This document shows, one piece after another, positions 7,829 through 15,373 of a DNA stretch of 64,000 nucleotides; position 1 is the first letter of the stretch, and the number at the start of each line of letters is the position of its first letter. The notes under the pieces were generated by a model. That model ran no database searches and had not been told where the DNA came from. It was given only the letters and a program-made list of their open reading frames with translations. Location of the stretch: NCBI GenBank assembly GCA_035760965.1, contig DASTRY010000100.1:1-64000 (forward strand), read 5' to 3'. This DNA comes from JADGHX01 sp035760965 (GTDB taxonomy: Bacteria; Pseudomonadota; Gammaproteobacteria; Steroidobacterales; Steroidobacteraceae). Position numbers and translations under genes: made by a program.

Positions 7829-9085
7829 TTACTTCGTCGGTGCGGCGAACTGGCTCACGCGGAAGATCACGAACTCCGCGGGCCGCGCAATCGCGACGCC
7901 GATCTCGGTGACGACCTGACCCTGCTCGCGCAGCTCCGGCGGATTGGTCTCCGCGTCGCACTTGACGAAGAACGCTTCCTGCGCAGTCGTGCCGAAGAGG
8001 GCACCCGAGCGCCACACGGTCGTGAGGAACGCCGTCACGTTGCGCGAGATCTTGGCCCAAAGCGCCGGCGTGTTCGGCTCGAACACCGCCCACTGAGTGC
8101 CTTCGTCGATGGACTCCCGCAAGAAAAGCAACGTGCGCCGCACGCTCACGTACTTCAGGTCGGCGTTCGCGTCGCCGCCGACGGTGCGCGCGCCCCACAC
8201 GTAGATGTTGCCGTTCAGCGCACGAATGCAGTTGACGCCGTGCTTGTTCAGATCGCCCTGATCGTTCTTGCTGAGCGGATGCGTGAGATCGAGCGCGCCG
8301 CGCACCACCTCGTTCGCGGGCGCCTTGAACACGCCGCGCTCGGTGTCGACGCGCGCGTAGATGCCGGCGATGTGACCGCTCGGCGGCACGGACAGTACCC
8401 CGTCGCCGTCCGGCTGCTGGAGCTGTGTCGCCGGATCGAACACCTTCAGCCAGGGGTAGTACCACGCCGCGAAGTCGGTCGTCTTCGGCGACAGGCCTCC
8501 GTCGGTCGTGGCCAGCGGCAACTTTGCAAGATCGGCAGGATCGGGGCCCGGACCGTCGAGGATGGCGAAGCGATCTTGTGTGCTGACGCAGTGATTGACG
8601 ATCAGCTCGCGCGCGCTGTCCGAGAGCACGCCCGGAACGCAAACCAGCGCGATCTCGTCGATCGTTGCGAACGCATCGAGCGCTGCGGCGAGGTCCGCCT
8701 CGGCCGTGACGCGCGCGACGTAGCAGCGACTGCCACCATTGTTGAAGAAGCCGTACACGGCATGCGCGAGCCGGCGATGATTCTCGTCGATCTTCGCGTT
8801 CTGCGCTGTGCTCGCCGCGTCGCCCTCTTTGCCGAGGAATCCGCCGTAGGCGCGTTCGAACTGCGACCAGTTCGTGAACAGCAGCGGCTGCTTGGCGGCC
8901 GGCGTCGTGAAGTCGACGAGCTTCGTCGGCGCGGGCCCGGCGGGGTTGCGGGCGAGGAGTTGCACGGTGTCCTGCACGATGCCGACGAAGCCCGCAGTGC
9001 TGGTGCTGACGCCGACGATGGCTTTGATCGCGCTGGGAACCTCCTCGACGTAGATGCCGGGAGCGAGGTACTGAGTCTGAGCCAT
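7829..9085 (-). CDS. Contractile tail sheath protein, paralogue 1
   Basis: 418 residues from the ATG at 9085 with AAGGAA about 7 bases upstream. N-terminus YLAPGIYVEEVPSAIKAIVG, VSTSTAGFVG is the classic phage/Afp sheath start (Afp2-4). The C-terminal core has NCIRALNGNIYVWGARTVGG, QWAVFEPNTPALWAKISRN and FFVKCDAETNPPELREQGQV. With 418 residues and canonical ends it is the best candidate for the main sheath subunit. It precedes sheath paralogue 2 with a 6-base gap. Confidence 0.96.
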   Translation of the reverse strand: MAQTQYLAPGIYVEEVPSAIKAIVGVSTSTAGFVGIVQDTVQLLARNPAGPAPTKLVDFTTPAAKQPLLFTNWSQFERAYGGFLGKEGDAASTAQNAKIDENHRRLAHAVYGFFNNGGSRCYVARVTAEADLAAALDAFATIDEIALVCVPGVLSDSARELIVNHCVSTQDRFAILDGPGPDPADLAKLPLATTDGGLSPKTTDFAAWYYPWLKVFDPATQLQQPDGDGVLSVPPSGHIAGIYARVDTERGVFKAPANEVVRGALDLTHPLSKNDQGDLNKHGVNCIRALNGNIYVWGARTVGGDANADLKYVSVRRTLLFLRESIDEGTQWAVFEPNTPALWAKISRNVTAFLTTVWRSGALFGTTAQEAFFVKCDAETNPPELREQGQVVTEIGVAIARPAEFVIFRVSQFAAPTK

Positions 9086-9112
9086 GAGATCGTTCCTTGG
9101 ATGATTGCGGCG

Positions 9113-9679
9113 TTACGCGCCGATGGGGCCGACGGTGGTGACGGTTCGCCTGACCAGCGGTGCGTCCTCCGCGGGGAAGGCGTCGAACGCAGTCGTGATG
9201 ACGTAGCTGAGCGCGGACTTCATGCGATGCTCGAGATGTCCCCAGAACTCCCACGGCTGCGGGATACGCTCGGGCTGCGCGATCCAGGCCTGCAGCGGCT
9301 GCGCCTGGCTCTGCAGTGCGCCTTTCAGCACGTCCGCCGGCAGGACGGGAAAGCGCAGCAAGGCCGCGAGAATCTCGCCGAGCAGCTGATGCTCGTCGGC
9401 GATGTCCGTCGTCCAGACGCTGATCATGTAGGCCAGGTCGACGCGGATCGGCGCACGCGTTTGGCTGCCGACGGTTCCGTTGCGCATGAGCGTGCGCGTA
9501 TTGCTGCGCAACTCGTGGTTCTCGCGCACGTCGTAGAGATAGGCGTTCACCGTCGGCCTGGCGACGCTCGCCGACCAGTCCCGCGTCGGCATCTCGAACT
9601 TGATGTCGATGAGGCTCGTGTCGAGGGGCACCTTGCGGACCAGCAATTCCTTCAGCGTGGCGTCGACGTCCTGGATCAT
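9113..9679 (-). CDS. DUF4255 tail terminator/cap protein (Afp16/Pvc16-like)
   Basis: 188 residues. MIQDVDATLKELLVRKVPLD, then KFEMPTRDWSASVARPTVNA, YLYDVRENHELR and the central RIDVAYMI-like stretch (RAPIRVDLAYMISVWT) plus DEHQLLGEILAALLRFPVLP match DUF4255. In Afp and PVC the DUF4255 protein caps the distal end of the tube and sheath. The start overlaps the ATPase stop by 4 bases, and cap and ATPase are neighbours in most eCIS loci. Confidence 0.93.
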   Translation of the reverse strand: MIQDVDATLKELLVRKVPLDTSLIDIKFEMPTRDWSASVARPTVNAYLYDVRENHELRSNTRTLMRNGTVGSQTRAPIRVDLAYMISVWTTDIADEHQLLGEILAALLRFPVLPADVLKGALQSQAQPLQAWIAQPERIPQPWEFWGHLEHRMKSALSYVITTAFDAFPAEDAPLVRRTVTTVGPIGA

Positions 9680-11865
9680 GCGCGCCTCGCTTCGTCATCG
9701 GTCACGAGACGCCCCATCTTCTGCAGCTCGCGTCGCGTGGCGCGCAGCAGATGACGCATCGAGACGGGCTGCGACTGCTCGGCCGCGAGAAATGCAGCGG
9801 ACAGCGCGATGTTGCGAATGCTGCCGCCACTCACGCGGAACTGGCGCGCGAGCGCTGCGAAATCGACATCGGGCGCGAGCGGCACTTCGCGCGGCCAGAC
9901 CGCCTGCCAGATGCGCGCGCGATCCTCGTCCTCGGGAAAAGGGAAGTCGACGATGAAGCGCATGCGGCGCGTGAATGCCTCGTCGATGTTCTGGCGCAGA
10001 TTGGTCGAGAGGATCGTGATGCCGGCGTACTCTTCCATCTTCTGCAGGAGGTACGCGGTTTCCGTGTTGGCGTAGCGGTCGTGCGCGTCCTTCACCTCGG
10101 AACGCTTGCCGAGGAGCGCGTCGGCCTCGTCGAACAGCAGGATGGCGTTCGCGCTCGCCGCCTGGTCGAAGAGCTGGCGCAGGTTCTTCTCGGTCTCGCC
10201 GATGAACTTGCTGACGATCTGGGAGAGATCGATCTTCAGCAGCGGAAGCCCGAGATCGGCGGCGATGACTTCGGCGGCCATCGTCTTGCCGGTGCCCGGC
10301 GGTCCGCTGAACAGCGCGTTCAAGGCCCTACCAAGCGAGAGCTTGTTCTCGAAGCACCACGCCCCGAAGACGACCGAGCCGTGCCGCGCCTGGCTGCAGA
10401 GCGCCGCGAGCTGCTCACGCTGTGCGGCGGGAAGAACGAGGTCGTTCCAGTCGTGCTTGGGCTCGATGCGTTGCGCGAGCGAATGGGTCGGCGTGGCCGC
10501 CTGCGCGCGACACGCGCTGTGCAGATGCTCGATGCGCGGCGCCCCTGCAGCGCCGTCGGCTTCCGCTCGTCCGACCGCCATCCGCCACGCCTCGTGGATC
10601 GCGCTCAACGGCAGGGGATGCACCGACACCAGCCGATGCAGGTCGGCATGTGGAAGCATCCCGCGGCTCAAGCTCTGCCACGTGTCGAACTGCTCCATCA
10701 TTCCGGGCGGCCGCAGCTCCGCCGTGTGGAGCATGATGGGGTCGCCCGGGATCGGCCACGACCACGGCCGCTCCCCCGAGACGAACACCGTGCTGCCCAT
10801 CTCTGCCATGCAGCGCACGAGCGCGCGGTGGCATGCGGCGCTCTGCGCCGGATCGAGCAGGCGGTCGGCGTTGCGCAGGAAAATCGCCGCCTGGCCCAGC
10901 ACGCCCTCGCGGAACATCAGGAACACCGTCTGCTCGAGCGCGTTTGCGGACTCGGCCAGTCGTTCCGCGTCGAAGCTCAGGAGCTCGAGTCCGAGCTCAC
11001 GCGCCGCCGCTCTCACGATGCCGTCCGCGCAGGCGTTGCGCAGGCCGTGCAGGTAAATCAACGGCTTCTTGCGCTTGCGCGCTGCTCGCGTCCAATGCGT
11101 CACGTGCTTCAGCAACTCATCGAGCGTCTCGCGCTGCGGGCCCGCGATTCCCACGGATTCCCAGCCGCTCTCTGCCGGCGCGACATAGGGTGAGATGCGG
11201 CCGTCGAGCGTGTCGTCACCCAGCACGAACGCGACGATGCGCTCGTCGATGCGCAACGCGCACGCGAGCCAAGGAGTCGCCGCGCTCTCCTCCAGAACTT
11301 CGATGAGCCGGTAGTGGCGCAGCGGTGCGAGCGGGCTCAGCAACGCACGCGCGCTGAGCTGTTCGAGGCTGCTGTTGCAATACAAGCTCAGCACGAGGCC
11401 GGGAGAAGCCTGCCGGCGGCTCATGTCGTCGTGCAGGTACCCGTAGATGCGCTGGTAGCGGCGATCGAGCTCGGGTGCGAGGCAGGCGAAGAGAATGTCG
11501 AGCTCGAAGACGCTGAGCGCGAAGCGGTTCGCCAGCTCCATGAGCGGCAGACGAACGCCCCGGCTCGCGCTCTGCGCGACCCGGCTCGCGATGCGCTGCT
11601 CGATAGCGTCGAGCGCGCGCTCGATCTCTTCGGCATCCGCGAACGTGGCGGACGCTGGCGTCAGCAGGTGCTGAACTTCCTGCTCCGTGATTGCGGCGAA
11701 GCCCAGAATATCCGCCGGCCGTCGTGCCTGGCCGCGCGCGATCTCGCGCTTCAGGAGCAGGTCGTGGCGCAGCAGCAGGTCGGCAACGTGCTCGTGTCCC
11801 GAATGGTAGGGTCGAGCCGCTTCGCCGGTCGGTATCCTTGCGTGCACCCGCTCTTCGGAAGTCAC
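9676..11865 (-). CDS. eCIS AAA+ ATPase (Afp15/Pvc15-like)
   Basis: About 729 residues from the GTG at 11865, which has AAGGA 10 bases upstream; an open frame extends further but lacks a better start. The C-terminal third holds a complete AAA+ module: Walker A GPPGTGKT (about residue 520), Walker B ILLFDEADALLGKR (about 575), and TNLRQNIDEAFTRRMRF with the arginine finger region (about 620). The N-terminal 500 residues contain a degenerate AAA-like part without a P-loop (LIYLHGLRNACADG, AAIFLRNADRLL). Every eCIS has this ATPase; it is thought to act in assembly, not in firing. It is the first structural-locus gene after the spanins. Confidence 0.95.
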   Translation of the reverse strand: MTSEERVHARIPTGEAARPYHSGHEHVADLLLRHDLLLKREIARGQARRPADILGFAAITEQEVQHLLTPASATFADAEEIERALDAIEQRIASRVAQSASRGVRLPLMELANRFALSVFELDILFACLAPELDRRYQRIYGYLHDDMSRRQASPGLVLSLYCNSSLEQLSARALLSPLAPLRHYRLIEVLEESAATPWLACALRIDERIVAFVLGDDTLDGRISPYVAPAESGWESVGIAGPQRETLDELLKHVTHWTRAARKRKKPLIYLHGLRNACADGIVRAAARELGLELLSFDAERLAESANALEQTVFLMFREGVLGQAAIFLRNADRLLDPAQSAACHRALVRCMAEMGSTVFVSGERPWSWPIPGDPIMLHTAELRPPGMMEQFDTWQSLSRGMLPHADLHRLVSVHPLPLSAIHEAWRMAVGRAEADGAAGAPRIEHLHSACRAQAATPTHSLAQRIEPKHDWNDLVLPAAQREQLAALCSQARHGSVVFGAWCFENKLSLGRALNALFSGPPGTGKTMAAEVIAADLGLPLLKIDLSQIVSKFIGETEKNLRQLFDQAASANAILLFDEADALLGKRSEVKDAHDRYANTETAYLLQKMEEYAGITILSTNLRQNIDEAFTRRMRFIVDFPFPEDEDRARIWQAVWPREVPLAPDVDFAALARQFRVSGGSIRNIALSAAFLAAEQSQPVSMRHLLRATRRELQKMGRLVTDDEARRA

Positions 11866-11885
11866 TCGACATCGATCCTTGGTCG

Positions 11886-12440
11886 CTATTCTCTGGGAGC
11901 GACGCACTCGCGGTCGGAATCCGGACAGGCCGCGCGCGCCTGCCGATTCAGCGCGGCTTGCTCTCGGATCCACTGCTGGAGCTGGCCGAGGCTTGCGGCA
12001 TCGGCTTCGCAGCGCCGGCCAATGTCTGCAATTGAGCTTCCAGCTCGTTCAGCGCGTTCGTCGCCGCCGGCGCCTGCATGAGACTCGGCGGCGGTTCCGG
12101 AAACTCCGGGCATTTCGCAACGACGGGCAGCGTCGGATGCGAGGCGCAGGCTGAGAGCGCGAATGCGCCGATCAGCATCGGCGGCACGAGCATTGAGAGC
12201 GTCGATCGTTTCAGCATGGCGAGCCTCCGCTGCCGAGGTAGCGAGTTTCTGAGCGGATTCGAGCGTCACGGTCCGGGCGTCGGCCTCCGCGGCCGCTTTC
12301 TCGGCCGCGGCCAGCGCCGGCTCCCAGCGCGCGCGCTCCGCCGAGCGGCCGGCCTCGTAGCGCTGATGTCCATAGCCCCAGAGCGCCGCAAGCAGTGCCA
12401 GCACCACCGAGGCGTACACCACCAGGCGCCAGGGGATCAC
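11886..12440 (-). CDS. Rz-like i-spanin (phage lysis protein)
   Basis: 184 residues from the GTG at 12440. One N-terminal membrane segment (VVYASVVLALLAALWGYGHQ, residues 7-26) is followed by a long charged helical periplasmic region (YEAGRSAERARWEPALAAAE and DALNARAADADRRIRALSLR), the topology of Rz i-spanins. The C-terminus is Cys-containing. Rz proteins span the periplasm and with Rz1 fuse inner and outer membranes in the last step of lysis. Its stop lies 20 bases before the ATPase start, so it heads the eCIS transcription unit. The nested Rz1 gene makes the call much stronger. The Shine-Dalgarno (GAGA) is weak. Confidence 0.85.
   Translation of the reverse strand: MIPWRLVVYASVVLALLAALWGYGHQRYEAGRSAERARWEPALAAAEKAAAEADARTVTLESAQKLATSAAEARHAETIDALNARAADADRRIRALSLRLASDAARRCEMPGVSGTAAESHAGAGGDERAERAGSSIADIGRRCEADAASLGQLQQWIREQAALNRQARAACPDSDRECVAPRE
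11948..12217 (-). CDS. Rz1-like o-spanin lipoprotein nested within Rz
   Basis: 89 residues, encoded entirely inside the Rz gene in a different frame on the same strand. MLKRSTLSMLVPPMLIGAFA is a signal peptide, followed by the lipobox LSAC with the acylated Cys at residue 24. The mature protein is proline-rich near its start (KCPEFPEPPPSLMQAP), as in Rz1. Nested out-of-frame Rz1 lipoprotein is the textbook lambda-type architecture, and chance would rarely produce both a lipobox and a Pro-rich mature part at the right place. It would be anchored in the outer membrane and bind Rz across the periplasm. Confidence 0.85.
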   Translation of the reverse strand: MLKRSTLSMLVPPMLIGAFALSACASHPTLPVVAKCPEFPEPPPSLMQAPAATNALNELEAQLQTLAGAAKPMPQASASSSSGSESKPR

Positions 12441-12645
12441 GCGAATTCTCGCGTGCGTGCATTGGGCTCGAGCTGCGCGGACACATTCATCGTGGGTTCG
12501 TCACCGATACGTGAGCTGCTGCAGTGGATTGACGTAGCGGCGGGCCGGATGCGGACACGCACTGCATGCGAGATTGCATCGACGCGGTTGTTGCGTACCC
12601 TCCTGAATCTCGGAGCGGGGCCGAAATCTCGAAGCGGGGGGAAGA
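12441..12645. other. Divergent intergenic region upstream of the eCIS-spanin operon
   Basis: 205 bases between the Rz start and the divergent secreted-protein gene. It must hold the eCIS operon promoter unless transcription begins inside the neighbour. I see no convincing sigma-70 hexamers, no long inverted repeat and no holin or endolysin frame. The plus-strand side has a run GAAGCGGGGGGAAG just before 12646, serving as ribosome site for that gene. Confidence 0.5.
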
Positions 12646-13578
12646 ATGAAACGAACGTATGCCCAGCTGTGCTCGCTGGTGCTCTTGCTGGTCAGTGCCG
12701 CAGCCGACGCGCAGAGCTGCAATCGCGACTGTCTGAAACGCCATCTGGACACCTATCTCGCGGCGGTCACGAGCCACAAGCCGGAGAGCGGCAACTTGTG
12801 GGTGGGCTTCCGGCAGACCGAAAACTCGGTCGTGATTCCGGAAGGGCAGGGCGCGTGGTCGAGCGTCACCGCGCTCGGCTCCGTCCAGCGACGCTATCTC
12901 GATCCGGTGCAGAGTCAGGCGGGTTACTTCGGCACGGTGTACATGGGCGAAGAGGAGGCGGTCGTCGCCATCCGGCTCAAAGTGCAGTGGAACCGGGTGA
13001 CCGAGGCCGAGTGGTTCATCTCGCGGAAGAGCGATCCGGGGCTGACGGGCGAGCCCGGCAAGACGCCCTTCAATATCGAGACGCTGCGTGCGACGCTGCC
13101 GGCGCAGCGCGTGGTGCCCAAGGCCGAGCGCATGCAGCGCGAGGCGCTCCAGGCCATCGTCAACTCGTACTTCGATGGCATCACGAGCCACAACGGCTAC
13201 ATCGTCAAGGGTCACCCCGGCTGCTCGCGCTACGAGAACGGCTTTCCGACCTTCAATTCGCCGATGAAGCCCGGCATGGACATCGGCAACGACGGCAAGA
13301 CGGATTGCCGCACGCAGAGCGACTTCGGCGTCGCGATCGTCGCGATCCGCAACTTCTACGTGATCGACGAAGAGGCGCAGGCGGTCATGGTCGCGGGCAT
13401 GTTCCGGCGCGAAGCGAAGAGCCCGAAGCTGCGCAATCACTTCACCGAGCTCTTCCACGTGGACCACGGCAAGATTCGCGATATTCACGCGGCCTTCTAC
13501 TACGCGCCGGAAGGCCGGCCGGTGCCGAACTGGCCGCCCTACGACGGGCTCTATCCGCTGCCGGCCAGTTACAAGTGA
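12646..13578 (+). CDS. Secreted protein of unknown function (two NTF2/SnoaL-like halves possible)
   Basis: 310 residues from an ATG preceded by GGGGGGAAG. A cleavable signal peptide is visible (QLCSLVLLLVSAAADAQ, cleavage near residue 23). The mature part has two similar halves, each starting with a helical HLDTYLAAVTSHKPES or IVNSYFDGITSHNGYI segment, the pattern of a tandem NTF2/SnoaL-like fold as in DUF8021-type proteins. Four or more Cys residues suggest disulphides in the periplasm or outside. It is divergent from the eCIS operon and shares no visible function with it. Confidence 0.6.
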   Translation: MKRTYAQLCSLVLLLVSAAADAQSCNRDCLKRHLDTYLAAVTSHKPESGNLWVGFRQTENSVVIPEGQGAWSSVTALGSVQRRYLDPVQSQAGYFGTVYMGEEEAVVAIRLKVQWNRVTEAEWFISRKSDPGLTGEPGKTPFNIETLRATLPAQRVVPKAERMQREALQAIVNSYFDGITSHNGYIVKGHPGCSRYENGFPTFNSPMKPGMDIGNDGKTDCRTQSDFGVAIVAIRNFYVIDEEAQAVMVAGMFRREAKSPKLRNHFTELFHVDHGKIRDIHAAFYYAPEGRPVPNWPPYDGLYPLPASYK

Positions 13579-13657
13579 CCTTTGGTCCGATTGGCAGCCG
13601 ACCCCGCCGGTCTCGACATAGAGGGACGATTCCGTTCGTCACTCGCGAGAGACCGAC

Positions 13658-14563
13658 ATGTCAGCTGCCAATCCACTGAGCCGCGCCCGGCTGCGATCGA
13701 TCTTTCATCCAACGGATTTGTCCGCCGGCAGCGAGGTGGCGTTCGTGCACGCGCTGCGCATCGCGCTGATCACGGGTGCGCAGCTCAACATCCTGCACGT
13801 CGCGCCTCGACGCGAGGTGACCCACGGCGATTTTCCGGGCGTGCGCGCGACACTCGAGCGCTGGGGGCTGCTGCCGCCGGGAAGTCCCACGAGTGCGGTG
13901 GAGCGGCTCGGCATCGGCGTCAGAAAGTCGGTTGTCGATAGCCGCAGCCCGGTGGAGGCGAGTCTCGAGTTCCTGGAACGGCATCCGGCGGACTTCATCG
14001 TGCTGGCCGTTCACCAGTACGAGGGCCGCATGGCGTGGCTCGAGGAGCGGGTCGGCGAGCCGATCGCGCGGGGTGCGGGTGAGATGACGCTCTTCATCCC
14101 GCACGGGGTGCCGGGATTCGTCTCGCCTGCGACCGGCGCGATCTCGCTGCGGAACGTGATCGTGCCGGTGGCGTGGGAGCCGAGCGCTCAGCCGGCGGCC
14201 GAAGCGGCGATGCTCCTGATCGAAAATCTCGGAGTGAGCTCGGGCACGTTGAATACGCTGCACGCGGGGAGTGGCAACGGCGCCCCATCCGTGAAGGTGC
14301 CGTCGCAGCCGGGCTGGGATGTGCACGATCTCGTGACCGACGGTGAGCCTTCCGAGGTCATCGTGAAAACCGCCGAAGATACCGCGGCAGACCTCGTGGT
14401 GATGACGAGCGAAGGTCCGCGCGGCTTTCTGGATGCATTGCGCGGGAGCACTCTCCAGAGGGTGCTGCGACGGGTGCGGTGTCCGGTGATGAGTCTATCT
14501 TCCGACCAGTGGATGAGCCGCGTGCGGCAGTTCTGGGCGCAGCCCACGCCGCCGCATCCATAG
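13658..14563 (+). CDS. Tandem universal stress protein (UspA family)
   Basis: 301 residues with two Usp folds. The first begins RSIFHPTDLSAGSEVAFVHA and runs to FIVLAVHQ; the second begins RNVIVPVAWEPSAQPAAEAA and ends DLVVMTSEGPRGFLDALRGS, then STLQRVLRRVRCPVM, the usual C-terminal phosphate-binding loop and strand. Tandem Usp proteins bind ATP/AMP and act in stress survival; the G-x2-G-x9-GS pattern is only partly kept, so nucleotide binding is not certain. Stand-alone gene. Confidence 0.82.
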   Translation: MSAANPLSRARLRSIFHPTDLSAGSEVAFVHALRIALITGAQLNILHVAPRREVTHGDFPGVRATLERWGLLPPGSPTSAVERLGIGVRKSVVDSRSPVEASLEFLERHPADFIVLAVHQYEGRMAWLEERVGEPIARGAGEMTLFIPHGVPGFVSPATGAISLRNVIVPVAWEPSAQPAAEAAMLLIENLGVSSGTLNTLHAGSGNGAPSVKVPSQPGWDVHDLVTDGEPSEVIVKTAEDTAADLVVMTSEGPRGFLDALRGSTLQRVLRRVRCPVMSLSSDQWMSRVRQFWAQPTPPHP

Positions 14564-14576
14564 CGCTTCGCGCTAT
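14560..14576. terminator. 17-base perfect hairpin between converging genes
   Basis: ATAGCGC and GCGCTAT form a perfect 7-bp stem with a TTC loop. The stem contains the TAG stop codons of both converging genes (Usp on plus, GNAT on minus). There is no clear T-run on either side, so terminator function is weakly supported; it may simply stabilise both transcript ends. Confidence 0.35.
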
Positions 14577-15220
14577 TGCAGATCGAGCACGTACGTCACT
14601 TTCGCGACGGGATCGGGAACGAGCCCGCTCCATTGCGACGTGGGGCGGGAATCGGCCATTCGAAAGCCGGCGCGTTCGTAGAGTCTGACGGCGCTCGTGT
14701 TCAGAGAGGTGGTCTTCAGATGCACGCCCCGCACGTGCAGCGCGCGCAGCTGATCGAGAGCCGCATCGAGCAGTTGCCTGCCGATTCCCCGGCGGCGCCA
14801 CGCCGCATCCACGTTGAGATGCAGATGCGCCGGATATCTCCGCTCGTCGATCTTCGGCTGAGGGGCCATCGCGGCCTTCATCACCCGCACTGAATAGCGC
14901 CGGGTGCGCGCGCCGATCGCGTACTTGCCGCGAATCACTCCATACGCGAGCCGCGGCAGAATCCTTGCAAACCAGCGTCGGCGACGCACCGAGCTGTCGA
15001 CACAGCCGACCAGAAATCCGACGACTTCCGTGTCGGCACACGCCACCCACGCGTGCTCGGGTTCGAGATCGGTGTAGTACGCATACATCGCGTCACAGAA
15101 GAGTTGCCGATCCTCCAGGTATCGCTCCAGCGGCTCTCCGAAGAAGGCCGTGTCGGCCGCCAGGCGCAACACGGCATCGCGGTCGCGCGCCGTGTAGGGG
15201 CGTATGCGGATTGCCGACAT
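14573..15220 (-). CDS. GNAT-family N-acetyltransferase
   Basis: 215 residues from the ATG at 15220 (MSAIRIRPYTARDRDAVLRL); a longer frame to 15271 lacks family similarity. Motif A for acetyl-CoA binding is clear: LHLNVDAAWRRRGIGRQLLD (about residues 133-152), followed by the motif-B tyrosine SAVRLYERAGFRMADS. Substrate unknown. GNAT enzymes acetylate amines of metabolites, antibiotics or proteins. It converges with the Usp gene. Confidence 0.88.
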   Translation of the reverse strand: MSAIRIRPYTARDRDAVLRLAADTAFFGEPLERYLEDRQLFCDAMYAYYTDLEPEHAWVACADTEVVGFLVGCVDSSVRRRRWFARILPRLAYGVIRGKYAIGARTRRYSVRVMKAAMAPQPKIDERRYPAHLHLNVDAAWRRRGIGRQLLDAALDQLRALHVRGVHLKTTSLNTSAVRLYERAGFRMADSRPTSQWSGLVPDPVAKVTYVLDLQ

Positions 15221-15373
15221 CGTGCGGGCTCCAGCGAACGCGGGCCTCCGTTGACCGGCCAGTCGCCGCATGTTGCACTCGCGATGGACGGAGCGAACGC
15301 TGCGACCGGTGCGCTTGCGAGTATGTCAGCCCGGGACGGACAGTGCGCCCCCGCTTTCGTGAAAGGATCGTTC

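Noticed and set aside
6999..9698. A long open frame on the minus strand spanning both sheath genes, apparently encoding 899 residues
   Set aside because: Its translation is Arg-rich and lacks any family motif, while the sheath frames have conserved N- and C-termini. It is a GC-bias shadow frame.
1..12440. Interpretation as a type VI secretion system
   Set aside because: No TssJ, TssL, TssM, TssB/C pair, ClpV or Hcp-type gene is present; the sheath, DUF4255, LysM and gp25 set is eCIS-like.
1..12440. Interpretation as an intact Myoviridae-type prophage, because of the Rz/Rz1 pair
   Set aside because: No capsid, portal, terminase, integrase or attachment site is seen, and AAA+ plus DUF4255 genes belong to eCIS. 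The truncated left end leaves this not fully excluded.
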